Assembly (NCBI GenBank): GCA_964213345.1
Contig: CAXOVX010000023.1
Span: forward strand, 1-7,119
Length of the DNA: 7,119 nucleotides
Origin: CAXOVX01 sp964213345
Lineage (GTDB): Bacteria > Pseudomonadota > Alphaproteobacteria > Rickettsiales > Midichloriaceae
Direction: 5' to 3'
The position numbers were made by a program, and so were the translations under genes. The notes under the pieces are model-generated. The model was not told the origin of the DNA and searched no databases. It worked only from the letters and a program-made list of their open reading frames with translations. Below, piece by piece: positions 1-7,119 of the stretch (its first letter is position 1; each line of letters starts with the position of its first letter).

Positions 1-155
1 GGTTTGTATTTTCAGGAGTTAAAGACGCTATTATTTGAATGATTTTAGCTAAGGAATGTGTCTTATAGACTGTGTTTAAAATTTATTATTTGTGTATTCT
101 AGAGGATTCTCTATATTTTTGGTGATTAGCTATACTAATCCCTTAATTGGCAGGG

Positions 156-1074
156 TCAATATGCACAACGTTTTAAATAAAAACGAATAGCATGCATAAG
201 TGCTGAAAACTGATTCTTTGCTATGCTAATGTGGCGTGCATATTTATTATCTTGTGAAAAGACCCTCTCAAATGGCGCCCTCATTTTAGTATAATATTTG
301 TCTAAATCAACACATTACCCTTCATATTATTCTTCTTAATTGCTCCAAGATGCACTCTTTTAGCTATTGCTATAGTTCAGGAGACGTGCAATACCCCTTA
401 TCTGCATATATAGTGCCACTAGACGGGCACACATGTTTCCTGGGCATCTGTAACGTTTGCTGGTGTAATCGCCACCTTATTTATAAGACCAGACTGCATA
501 TACACACTCACGCATATCCACACTCACATGTTTTTTATAACCATACCAAAGCTTAGTACCACCTTTACAGCCGATCTTAGCTTGTTTATCATGTGCCACT
601 TTAGACAAAACTTCATTATTCAATTTTTCATATTTCTTCCGCCTTGCCTCATCTCTCTCTTCCCACAAACTTGCCTTCTATATTAGATGCGATGCACCGA
701 CAAATGTAAATACCTCGCTTATATAACCTTGCGCCATAAGCTTATCTCTGAAGATACTAAATATCTTAGATAGCTTTTCGGTCCCTATCTTTTTCCTTAG
801 CTTACTAAATACGCTATAATCTAGAGTCGCATCCCTTAAATCAAATTCACAAAACCACCTTGCTGCGTTGCTATCACTCTATCTTTCAAGTTCTTACCGC
901 TCAAATCTTCCATCAATTGCAGAAGCACTTAAATAGCCTATGAACTCCGTAACCCTTGTAATTAGCTGGCAACTCAACTGCTGATAACTCACCACTAATT
1001 GCCGCAAAATTAAATAATGCCTCGAAACTCCTCTATTGATTATCCCTAGATACCAACTCTTCCAAACTCACCAT
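156..1074 (-). pseudogene. Decayed IS5-family DDE transposase, copy 1
   Basis: Remnant of a roughly 306-codon IS5-family transposase, which would cut and join the element's ends. It reads from ATG at 1074-1072 (MVSLEELVSRDN) to TGA at 158-156; an in-frame ATG at 1095-1093 is an alternative start. Recognisable blocks in order: SGELSAVELPANYKGYG, SDSNAARWFCEFDL, DYSVFSKLRKKIGTEKLSKI, LWEERDEARRKKYEKLNNE, a DKQAKIGCKGG...YGYKKHVSVDM block, SGLINKVAITPANVTDAQ, ADKGYC, and MRAPFERVFSQ with AKNQFSALMHAIRFYLKR. Nonsense codons are at 1033-1035, 879-881, 678-680 and, near a frameshift, 370-372. Frame changes lie near 921-926, 885-889, 496-527, 438-440, 373-378 and 310-318. The first catalytic Asp (expected FVDATH) reads FVGASH, with Gly at 696-698. 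The second Asp (400-402) and the Glu (267-269) remain. It cannot make a working enzyme. Family assignment is strong; the subgroup is from memory. Confidence 0.9.
496..527 (-). repeat. 16-bp tandem duplication that frameshifts the IS5 transposase
   Basis: Bases 496-511 (gcatatacacactcac) and 512-527 (gcatatccacactcac) match at 15 of 16 positions. On the coding strand the duplication follows KKHVSVDM. Taking out one copy joins DM directly to QSGLINKVAITPANVTDAQ, the usual continuation of this transposase type. With both copies the frame shifts and ends in the tail RECVYAVWSYK. The same duplication is at 1890-1921, 3284-3315, 4678-4709 and 6072-6103. Confidence 0.88.
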
Positions 1075-1187
1075 TATTATTTGACTTAATACCATTCACC
1101 TACCATTTATCTTGCCCACTTACATGAATAATACCTTAATTTATCCCACTCGCAACTGCCCCTTAAAGGCTAACAACGAGGAAACAT
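1075..1187. other. Divergent spacer between IS5 and IS982 starts
   Basis: 113 bases between two divergent transposase starts. The part next to the IS5 gene, to about 1112, belongs to the IS5 element, since it recurs in inverted form at 6950-6990. The rest, from about 1113, belongs to the IS982 side and is shared with 6690-6761. No convincing -35/-10 pair stands out: TTGACT at 1081 has no good -10 partner at normal spacing. The same spacer is at 2469-2581, 3863-3975 and 5257-5369. Confidence 0.6.
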
Positions 1188-1376
1188 ATGGAAATAGATT
1201 TTACAGGAATATATTGTTATGTTGATGATTTTTGCAAAGGATTTATAATTTGGTTGGAAATACATTTATAAAAGGCAAGGACAACGAAAGGCAAGAGGAG
1301 TAGGAAGAGCAATATGAGCCTTAGCGAGATAGTAACGAGAATGTTAGGCTACCAAGAAAGTAAGTTTAGTTGTTTT
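1188..1376 (+). pseudogene. IS982-family transposase N-terminal stub, array copy 1
   Basis: ATG at 1188 is preceded at 5 bases by GAGGAA (1178-1183), a good ribosome-binding site. It reads MEIDFTGIYCYVDDFCKGF, then hits an in-frame TAA at 1269-1271. The same frame then continues through SRKSNMSLSEIVTRMLGYQE to about SKFSCF. The VDDFCK motif near residue 12, followed some 35 residues later by SLSEIVT, is the N-terminal signature of IS982-family transposases. The catalytic DDE core, roughly the last three quarters of such a protein, is absent. Beyond 1376 the family resemblance stops, although the frame stays open to TGA at 1434-1436. A free 27-residue peptide could be translated, but there is no evidence that it does anything. 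The stub is divergent from the IS5 pseudogene, with a 113-bp gap. Confidence 0.78.
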
Positions 1377-1549
1377 CTGGGACTGATGCTGGATGGTTTG
1401 TATTTTCAGGAGTTAAAGACGCTATTATTTGAATGATTTTAGCTAAGGAATGTGTCTTATAGACTGTGTTTAAAATTTATTATTTGTGTATTCTAGAGGA
1501 TTCTCTATATTTTTGGTGATTAGCTATACTAATCCCTTAATTGGCAGGG
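1377..1549. other. Unassigned linker between the IS982 stub and the IS5 3' end
   Basis: About 173 bases that I cannot assign to either element; also at 1-155 (partial), 2771-2943, 4165-4337 and 5559-5731. It is AT-rich. It contains a perfect 6-bp inverted repeat, GATTAG and CTAATC around a 5-base loop (1518-1534 in this copy), just beyond the transposase stop, and a weaker AGAG/CTCT hairpin followed by a T run at about 1495-1514. A minus-strand frame of 36 codons (1476-1366) ends in PENTNHPASVPENN but has no ATG. It may be leftover chromosomal sequence trapped between two insertions. Confidence 0.5.
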
Positions 1550-2468
1550 TCAATATGCACAACGTTTTAAATAAAAACGAATAGCATGCATAAGTGCTGA
1601 AAACTGATTCTTTGCTATGCTAATGTGGCGTGCATATTTATTATCTTGTGAAAAGACCCTCTCAAATGGCGCCCTCATTTTAGTATAATATTTGTCTAAA
1701 TCAACACATTACCCTTCATATTATTCTTCTTAATTGCTCCAAGATGCACTCTTTTAGCTATTGCTATAGTTCAGGAGACGTGCAATACCCCTTATCTGCA
1801 TATATAGTGCCACTAGACGGGCACACATGTTTCCTGGGCATCTGTAACGTTTGCTGGTGTAATCGCCACCTTATTTATAAGACCAGACTGCATATACACA
1901 CTCACGCATATCCACACTCACATGTTTTTTATAACCATACCAAAGCTTAGTACCACCTTTACAGCCGATCTTAGCTTGTTTATCATGTGCCACTTTAGAC
2001 AAAACTTCATTATTCAATTTTTCATATTTCTTCCGCCTTGCCTCATCTCTCTCTTCCCACAAACTTGCCTTCTATATTAGATGCGATGCACCGACAAATG
2101 TAAATACCTCGCTTATATAACCTTGCGCCATAAGCTTATCTCTGAAGATACTAAATATCTTAGATAGCTTTTCGGTCCCTATCTTTTTCCTTAGCTTACT
2201 AAATACGCTATAATCTAGAGTCGCATCCCTTAAATCAAATTCACAAAACCACCTTGCTGCGTTGCTATCACTCTATCTTTCAAGTTCTTACCGCTCAAAT
2301 CTTCCATCAATTGCAGAAGCACTTAAATAGCCTATGAACTCCGTAACCCTTGTAATTAGCTGGCAACTCAACTGCTGATAACTCACCACTAATTGCCGCA
2401 AAATTAAATAATGCCTCGAAACTCCTCTATTGATTATCCCTAGATACCAACTCTTCCAAACTCACCAT
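1550..2468 (-). pseudogene. Decayed IS5-family transposase, copy 2
   Basis: Same sequence as the copy at 156-1074, with the same stops, frameshifts and Asp-to-Gly change. The longest open stretch is the 63-codon segment at 1871-2062, which covers only the block from the LWEERDEARRKKYEKL motif through VSVDM and is not a separate gene. Confidence 0.9.
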
Positions 2469-2581
2469 TATTATTTGACTTAATACCATTCACCTACCAT
2501 TTATCTTGCCCACTTACATGAATAATACCTTAATTTATCCCACTCGCAACTGCCCCTTAAAGGCTAACAACGAGGAAACAT

Positions 2582-2770
2582 ATGGAAATAGATTTTACAG
2601 GAATATATTGTTATGTTGATGATTTTTGCAAAGGATTTATAATTTGGTTGGAAATACATTTATAAAAGGCAAGGACAACGAAAGGCAAGAGGAGTAGGAA
2701 GAGCAATATGAGCCTTAGCGAGATAGTAACGAGAATGTTAGGCTACCAAGAAAGTAAGTTTAGTTGTTTT
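2582..2770 (+). pseudogene. IS982-family transposase N-terminal stub, array copy 2
   Basis: Identical to the stub at 1188-1376, with the same ribosome-binding site, start and in-frame TAA (2663-2665). Confidence 0.78.
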
Positions 2771-2943
2771 CTGGGACTGATGCTGGATGGTTTGTATTTT
2801 CAGGAGTTAAAGACGCTATTATTTGAATGATTTTAGCTAAGGAATGTGTCTTATAGACTGTGTTTAAAATTTATTATTTGTGTATTCTAGAGGATTCTCT
2901 ATATTTTTGGTGATTAGCTATACTAATCCCTTAATTGGCAGGG

Positions 2944-3862
2944 TCAATATGCACAACGTTTTAAATAAAAACGAATAGCATGCATAAGTGCTGAAAACTG
3001 ATTCTTTGCTATGCTAATGTGGCGTGCATATTTATTATCTTGTGAAAAGACCCTCTCAAATGGCGCCCTCATTTTAGTATAATATTTGTCTAAATCAACA
3101 CATTACCCTTCATATTATTCTTCTTAATTGCTCCAAGATGCACTCTTTTAGCTATTGCTATAGTTCAGGAGACGTGCAATACCCCTTATCTGCATATATA
3201 GTGCCACTAGACGGGCACACATGTTTCCTGGGCATCTGTAACGTTTGCTGGTGTAATCGCCACCTTATTTATAAGACCAGACTGCATATACACACTCACG
3301 CATATCCACACTCACATGTTTTTTATAACCATACCAAAGCTTAGTACCACCTTTACAGCCGATCTTAGCTTGTTTATCATGTGCCACTTTAGACAAAACT
3401 TCATTATTCAATTTTTCATATTTCTTCCGCCTTGCCTCATCTCTCTCTTCCCACAAACTTGCCTTCTATATTAGATGCGATGCACCGACAAATGTAAATA
3501 CCTCGCTTATATAACCTTGCGCCATAAGCTTATCTCTGAAGATACTAAATATCTTAGATAGCTTTTCGGTCCCTATCTTTTTCCTTAGCTTACTAAATAC
3601 GCTATAATCTAGAGTCGCATCCCTTAAATCAAATTCACAAAACCACCTTGCTGCGTTGCTATCACTCTATCTTTCAAGTTCTTACCGCTCAAATCTTCCA
3701 TCAATTGCAGAAGCACTTAAATAGCCTATGAACTCCGTAACCCTTGTAATTAGCTGGCAACTCAACTGCTGATAACTCACCACTAATTGCCGCAAAATTA
3801 AATAATGCCTCGAAACTCCTCTATTGATTATCCCTAGATACCAACTCTTCCAAACTCACCAT
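2944..3862 (-). pseudogene. Decayed IS5-family transposase, copy 3
   Basis: Identical to copy 1 as read by eye, offset +2788. All lesions are shared, so this is a duplicate of an already dead gene, not an independent insertion. Confidence 0.9.
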
Positions 3863-3975
3863 TATTATTTGACTTAATACCATTCACCTACCATTTATCT
3901 TGCCCACTTACATGAATAATACCTTAATTTATCCCACTCGCAACTGCCCCTTAAAGGCTAACAACGAGGAAACAT

Positions 3976-4164
3976 ATGGAAATAGATTTTACAGGAATAT
4001 ATTGTTATGTTGATGATTTTTGCAAAGGATTTATAATTTGGTTGGAAATACATTTATAAAAGGCAAGGACAACGAAAGGCAAGAGGAGTAGGAAGAGCAA
4101 TATGAGCCTTAGCGAGATAGTAACGAGAATGTTAGGCTACCAAGAAAGTAAGTTTAGTTGTTTT
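3976..4164 (+). pseudogene. IS982-family transposase N-terminal stub, array copy 3
   Basis: Identical to the stub at 1188-1376, offset +2788, with the in-frame TAA at 4057-4059. Confidence 0.78.
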
Positions 4165-4337
4165 CTGGGACTGATGCTGGATGGTTTGTATTTTCAGGAG
4201 TTAAAGACGCTATTATTTGAATGATTTTAGCTAAGGAATGTGTCTTATAGACTGTGTTTAAAATTTATTATTTGTGTATTCTAGAGGATTCTCTATATTT
4301 TTGGTGATTAGCTATACTAATCCCTTAATTGGCAGGG

Positions 4338-5256
4338 TCAATATGCACAACGTTTTAAATAAAAACGAATAGCATGCATAAGTGCTGAAAACTGATTCTT
4401 TGCTATGCTAATGTGGCGTGCATATTTATTATCTTGTGAAAAGACCCTCTCAAATGGCGCCCTCATTTTAGTATAATATTTGTCTAAATCAACACATTAC
4501 CCTTCATATTATTCTTCTTAATTGCTCCAAGATGCACTCTTTTAGCTATTGCTATAGTTCAGGAGACGTGCAATACCCCTTATCTGCATATATAGTGCCA
4601 CTAGACGGGCACACATGTTTCCTGGGCATCTGTAACGTTTGCTGGTGTAATCGCCACCTTATTTATAAGACCAGACTGCATATACACACTCACGCATATC
4701 CACACTCACATGTTTTTTATAACCATACCAAAGCTTAGTACCACCTTTACAGCCGATCTTAGCTTGTTTATCATGTGCCACTTTAGACAAAACTTCATTA
4801 TTCAATTTTTCATATTTCTTCCGCCTTGCCTCATCTCTCTCTTCCCACAAACTTGCCTTCTATATTAGATGCGATGCACCGACAAATGTAAATACCTCGC
4901 TTATATAACCTTGCGCCATAAGCTTATCTCTGAAGATACTAAATATCTTAGATAGCTTTTCGGTCCCTATCTTTTTCCTTAGCTTACTAAATACGCTATA
5001 ATCTAGAGTCGCATCCCTTAAATCAAATTCACAAAACCACCTTGCTGCGTTGCTATCACTCTATCTTTCAAGTTCTTACCGCTCAAATCTTCCATCAATT
5101 GCAGAAGCACTTAAATAGCCTATGAACTCCGTAACCCTTGTAATTAGCTGGCAACTCAACTGCTGATAACTCACCACTAATTGCCGCAAAATTAAATAAT
5201 GCCTCGAAACTCCTCTATTGATTATCCCTAGATACCAACTCTTCCAAACTCACCAT
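4338..5256 (-). pseudogene. Decayed IS5-family transposase, copy 4
   Basis: Identical to copy 1 as read by eye, offset +4182, with all lesions shared. Confidence 0.9.
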
Positions 5257-5369
5257 TATTATTTGACTTAATACCATTCACCTACCATTTATCTTGCCCA
5301 CTTACATGAATAATACCTTAATTTATCCCACTCGCAACTGCCCCTTAAAGGCTAACAACGAGGAAACAT

Positions 5370-5558
5370 ATGGAAATAGATTTTACAGGAATATATTGTT
5401 ATGTTGATGATTTTTGCAAAGGATTTATAATTTGGTTGGAAATACATTTATAAAAGGCAAGGACAACGAAAGGCAAGAGGAGTAGGAAGAGCAATATGAG
5501 CCTTAGCGAGATAGTAACGAGAATGTTAGGCTACCAAGAAAGTAAGTTTAGTTGTTTT
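5370..5558 (+). pseudogene. IS982-family transposase N-terminal stub, array copy 4
   Basis: Identical to the stub at 1188-1376, offset +4182, with the in-frame TAA at 5451-5453. It is the last array-type stub; the next one to the right is the diverged allele at 6762. Confidence 0.78.
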
Positions 5559-5576
5559 CTGGGACTGATGCTGGAT

Positions 5577-6658
5577 GGTTTGTATTTTCAGGAGTTAAAG
5601 ACGCTATTATTTGAATGATTTTAGCTAAGGAATGTGTCTTATAGACTGTGTTTAAAATTTATTATTTGTGTATTCTAGAGGATTCTCTATATTTTTGGTG
5701 ATTAGCTATACTAATCCCTTAATTGGCAGGGTCAATATGCACAACGTTTTAAATAAAAACGAATAGCATGCATAAGTGCTGAAAACTGATTCTTTGCTAT
5801 GCTAATGTGGCGTGCATATTTATTATCTTGTGAAAAGACCCTCTCAAATGGCGCCCTCATTTTAGTATAATATTTGTCTAAATCAACACATTACCCTTCA
5901 TATTATTCTTCTTAATTGCTCCAAGATGCACTCTTTTAGCTATTGCTATAGTTCAGGAGACGTGCAATACCCCTTATCTGCATATATAGTGCCACTAGAC
6001 GGGCACACATGTTTCCTGGGCATCTGTAACGTTTGCTGGTGTAATCGCCACCTTATTTATAAGACCAGACTGCATATACACACTCACGCATATCCACACT
6101 CACATGTTTTTTATAACCATACCAAAGCTTAGTACCACCTTTACAGCCGATCTTAGCTTGTTTATCATGTGCCACTTTAGACAAAACTTCATTATTCAAT
6201 TTTTCATATTTCTTCCGCCTTGCCTCATCTCTCTCTTCCCACAAACTTGCCTTCTATATTAGATGCGATGCACCGACAAATGTAAATACCTCGCTTATAT
6301 AACCTTGCGCCATAAGCTTATCTCTGAAGATACTAAATATCTTAGATAGCTTTTCGGTCCCTATCTTTTTCCTTAGCTTACTAAATACGCTATAATCTAG
6401 AGTCGCATCCCTTAAATCAAATTCACAAAACCACCTTGCTGCGTTGCTATCACTCTATCTTTCAAGTTCTTACCGCTCAAATCTTCCATCAATTGCAGAA
6501 GCACTTAAATAGCCTATGAACTCCGTAACCCTTGTAATTAGCTGGCAACTCAACTGCTGATAACTCACCACTAATTGCCGCAAAATTAAATAATGCCTCG
6601 AAACTCCTCTATTGATTATCCCTAGATACCAACTCTTCCAAACTCACCATTATTATTT
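5577..6658. repeat. Tandem unit 5, identical part only
   Basis: Matches unit positions 1-1082 with no difference seen. Homology continues to about 6940 but with many substitutions and a net 2-base deletion before the IS982 start codon. The linker that should follow is replaced by an inverted IS5 end. The identical part covers the whole IS5 pseudogene, so that gene is present five times while the array-type IS982 stub is present four times. Confidence 0.93.
5732..6650 (-). pseudogene. Decayed IS5-family transposase, copy 5
   Basis: Identical to copy 1 over its whole length, offset +5576. Divergence from the array begins 9 bases upstream of its ATG (at 6659), so this copy is fused to a different upstream segment. 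Its 5' end faces the inverted IS5 transposase start at 6968. Confidence 0.9.
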
Positions 6659-6689
6659 AACTTAATACCATTTGTCCACCATATATCTT
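6520..6689 (+). repeat. Left arm of a 170-bp inverted repeat (IS5 5' end)
   Basis: Reverse complement pairs with 6950-7119 (paired positions sum to 13639), with substitutions but no gaps seen. The arm is the first 44 codons or so of the fifth IS5 pseudogene plus its upstream end. The array units carry the same segment, and there the upstream part pairs better with the right arm than it does in this fifth copy. Confidence 0.9.
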
Positions 6690-6761
6690 GCCCACCTACA
6701 TGAATAATACCTTTTATCTCATCTCGCAACAGCCCCTTAAAGGCTAACAAAGAGGAATCAT

Positions 6762-6940
6762 ATGGAAATAGATTTTACAGGAATATATTGTTATGTTGAT
6801 GAATTTTGCAAAGGATTTGTCCCCTAGTGGAGAGCCCATTTATTGGAATATATAAAGAAAGATAAGAAAAGCCATATGTGCAGGAGTGGGCATATGAGTC
6901 TTAGCGAGATAGTAACTATAATATTAGGCTACCAAGAAAG
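6762..6940 (+). pseudogene. IS982-family transposase N-terminal stub, diverged flank allele
   Basis: Second version of the stub, outside the perfect array. AGAGGA (6751-6756) sits 5 bases before ATG 6762. The reading is MEIDFTGIYCYVDEFCKGFVP, a TAG at 6825-6827, then WRAHLLEYIKKDKKSHMCRS, then GHMSLSEIVTIILGYQE. The WRAHLLE segment looks closer to ordinary IS982 proteins than the corresponding array segment, so this allele is less decayed there. The stop differs from the array stop in type and place. Homology ends at about 6940, where an IS5 element read rightward begins. That insertion, or a later deletion, removed the catalytic part. Confidence 0.78.
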
Positions 6941-6949
6941 GAGGTGTGG

Positions 6950-7119
6950 AAGATAAATGGTAGGTGAATGGTATTAAGTCAAATACTAAGGGTGAGTTTG
7001 GAAGAGTTGGTCTCTAGAAATCATCCGTTGGGGAGTTTCGAGGCATTATTTAATTTTGCGGCACTTAGTGGTGAGTTATCAGCAGTTGAGTTGCCAGCTA
7101 ATTACAAAGGTTACGGAGT
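6950..7119 (-). repeat. Right arm of a 170-bp inverted repeat (IS5 5' end)
   Basis: Inverted partner of 6520-6689, separated by a 260-bp spacer holding the diverged IS982 stub. It arises because two IS5 copies lie head to head. The arm is cut by the window end and may extend through the whole element. Confidence 0.9.
6968..7119 (+). CDS. IS5-family transposase, N-terminal part, runs off the window
   Basis: Open frame from ATG 6968 to the window end (50 codons plus 2 bases): MVLSQILR, then VSLEELVSRNHPLGSFEALF, then NFAALSGELSAVELPANYKGYG. It is the same gene as the IS5 pseudogenes but in opposite orientation, with about 12 differences from the array copies over 170 bases. The nonsense codon at the array's codon 14 is not present here. 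The array's ATG before VSLEEL is AGG here, so translation would begin at GTG 6992 or at the in-frame ATG 6968 eight codons upstream. Upstream sequence taggtga is only a weak ribosome-binding site. Whether the rest is intact cannot be seen. It is the least damaged transposase start in the window and a candidate active relative of the dead copies. Confidence 0.75.
   Translation, partial: MVLSQILRVSLEELVSRNHPLGSFEALFNFAALSGELSAVELPANYKGYG

Larger units (their letters stand above)
1..1394. repeat. Tandem unit 1 (reference copy)
   Basis: Reference unit. Order along the plus strand: end of the unassigned linker (1-155), IS5 transposase pseudogene read leftward (156-1074), divergent spacer (1075-1187), IS982 stub read rightward (1188-1376), start of the next linker (1377-1394). 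The unit boundary is arbitrary, set by the window start rather than by a biological end. Confidence 0.95.
1395..2788. repeat. Tandem unit 2
   Basis: Identical to unit 1 as far as can be read by eye, offset +1394. It carries the same stops, frameshifts and 16-bp internal duplication. Confidence 0.95.
2789..4182. repeat. Tandem unit 3
   Basis: Identical to unit 1 as far as can be read by eye, offset +2788, with the same internal lesions. Confidence 0.95.
4183..5576. repeat. Tandem unit 4, last complete copy
   Basis: Identical to unit 1 as far as can be read by eye, offset +4182. It is the last copy that carries the array version of the IS982 stub and the linker after it. Confidence 0.95.
1..6658. 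repeat. Tandem array of a 1394-bp unit, at least 4.8 copies
   Basis: The sequence starting ggtttgtattttcagg at base 1 recurs at 1395, 2789, 4183 and 5577, always 1394 bases apart and in the same orientation. I compared the copies by eye and found no difference until base 6659, where the fifth copy changes G to A and then diverges. Each unit holds an IS5-family transposase pseudogene (minus strand), an IS982-family N-terminal stub (plus strand) and a short unassigned linker. No intact protein gene occupies any unit. The left edge lies outside the window, so the copy number is a minimum. Identity this high means recent amplification, continuing homogenisation, or an assembly artefact. The diverged right boundary argues against a plain circular molecule read several times. 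Confidence 0.97.

Noticed and set aside
99..120. Possible rho-independent terminator (AGAG-gatt-CTCT followed by a T run)
   Set aside because: The stem is only 5 bp and AT-rich, and there is no plus-strand gene ending just upstream that would need it; common by chance at this base composition.
124..140. GATTAG-ctata-CTAATC hairpin as a terminator for the minus-strand transposase
   Set aside because: On the minus strand it is followed by A residues rather than U, so it does not fit an intrinsic terminator; kept only as a note on the linker.
350..556. 68-codon plus-strand frame MHSFSYCYSS..., repeated five times, Cys- and His-rich
   Set aside because: It lies antisense to the IS5 transposase pseudogene, whose motifs (ADKGYC, AITPANVTDA) are clear on the other strand. 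No ribosome-binding site precedes it, and it is repeated only because the whole unit is.
477..668. 63-codon minus-strand frame as an independent small protein
   Set aside because: It is an internal fragment of the IS5 transposase, bounded by a nonsense codon upstream (678-680) and a false stop created by the 16-bp duplication downstream.
1081..1112. Promoter with TTGACT -35 for the IS982 stub
   Set aside because: No acceptable -10 box occurs 16-18 bases downstream, and the sequence is inside the IS5 end.
1..5576. Small circular replicon or plasmid multimer of 1394 bp
   Set aside because: There is no replication gene or iteron cluster, and the fifth copy runs into a distinct flank, which fits an integrated array better.
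1..6658. CRISPR array or repeat-based defence locus
   Set aside because: The period is 1394 bp with no short direct repeats separated by unique spacers, and no cas or effector genes are present.

Overview
The window is a head-to-tail tandem array of a 1394-bp unit. There are four complete units (1-1394, 1395-2788, 2789-4182, 4183-5576) between which I see no base difference by eye. A fifth copy (5577-6658) matches for its first 1082 bases and then passes into a related but diverged flank. The left end of the array is not in the window, so the true copy number may be higher. The unit contains no intact gene. It is made of two dead bacterial insertion sequences plus about 170 bp of unassigned DNA.

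Inside each unit, the minus strand carries an almost full-length IS5-family (Transposase_11 / DDE) transposase pseudogene of about 306 codons. It has at least four nonsense codons and several frameshifts. The first catalytic Asp is replaced by Gly, while the second Asp and the Glu survive. On the plus strand, divergent from the IS5 start, lies the N-terminal stub of an IS982-family transposase (VDDFCK and SLSEIVT motifs) broken by an in-frame stop. The same lesions occur in every unit, so amplification followed the death of both elements, unless homogenisation or an assembly artefact explains it.

The right flank (6659-7119) holds a second, diverged version of the IS982 stub (6762-6940). It is then interrupted by another IS5 element in the opposite orientation. 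The first 50 codons of that IS5 transposase (6968-7119) are open and run off the window. The two IS5 5' ends form a 170-bp inverted repeat around a 260-bp spacer.

The AT-rich composition, the IS5 transposase type (resembling, from memory, those of Rickettsia and relatives) and the crowding of decayed IS5 and IS982 copies suggest the mobile-element-rich genome of an intracellular bacterium, Rickettsiales or similar. This is an inference from family resemblance. A bacterial insert in a host genome, or an artefact of repeat assembly, cannot be excluded. I see no defence system, CRISPR, tRNA, rRNA or metabolic gene. The notable feature is the perfect amplification of non-coding IS debris and the recombination history recorded at its right edge.
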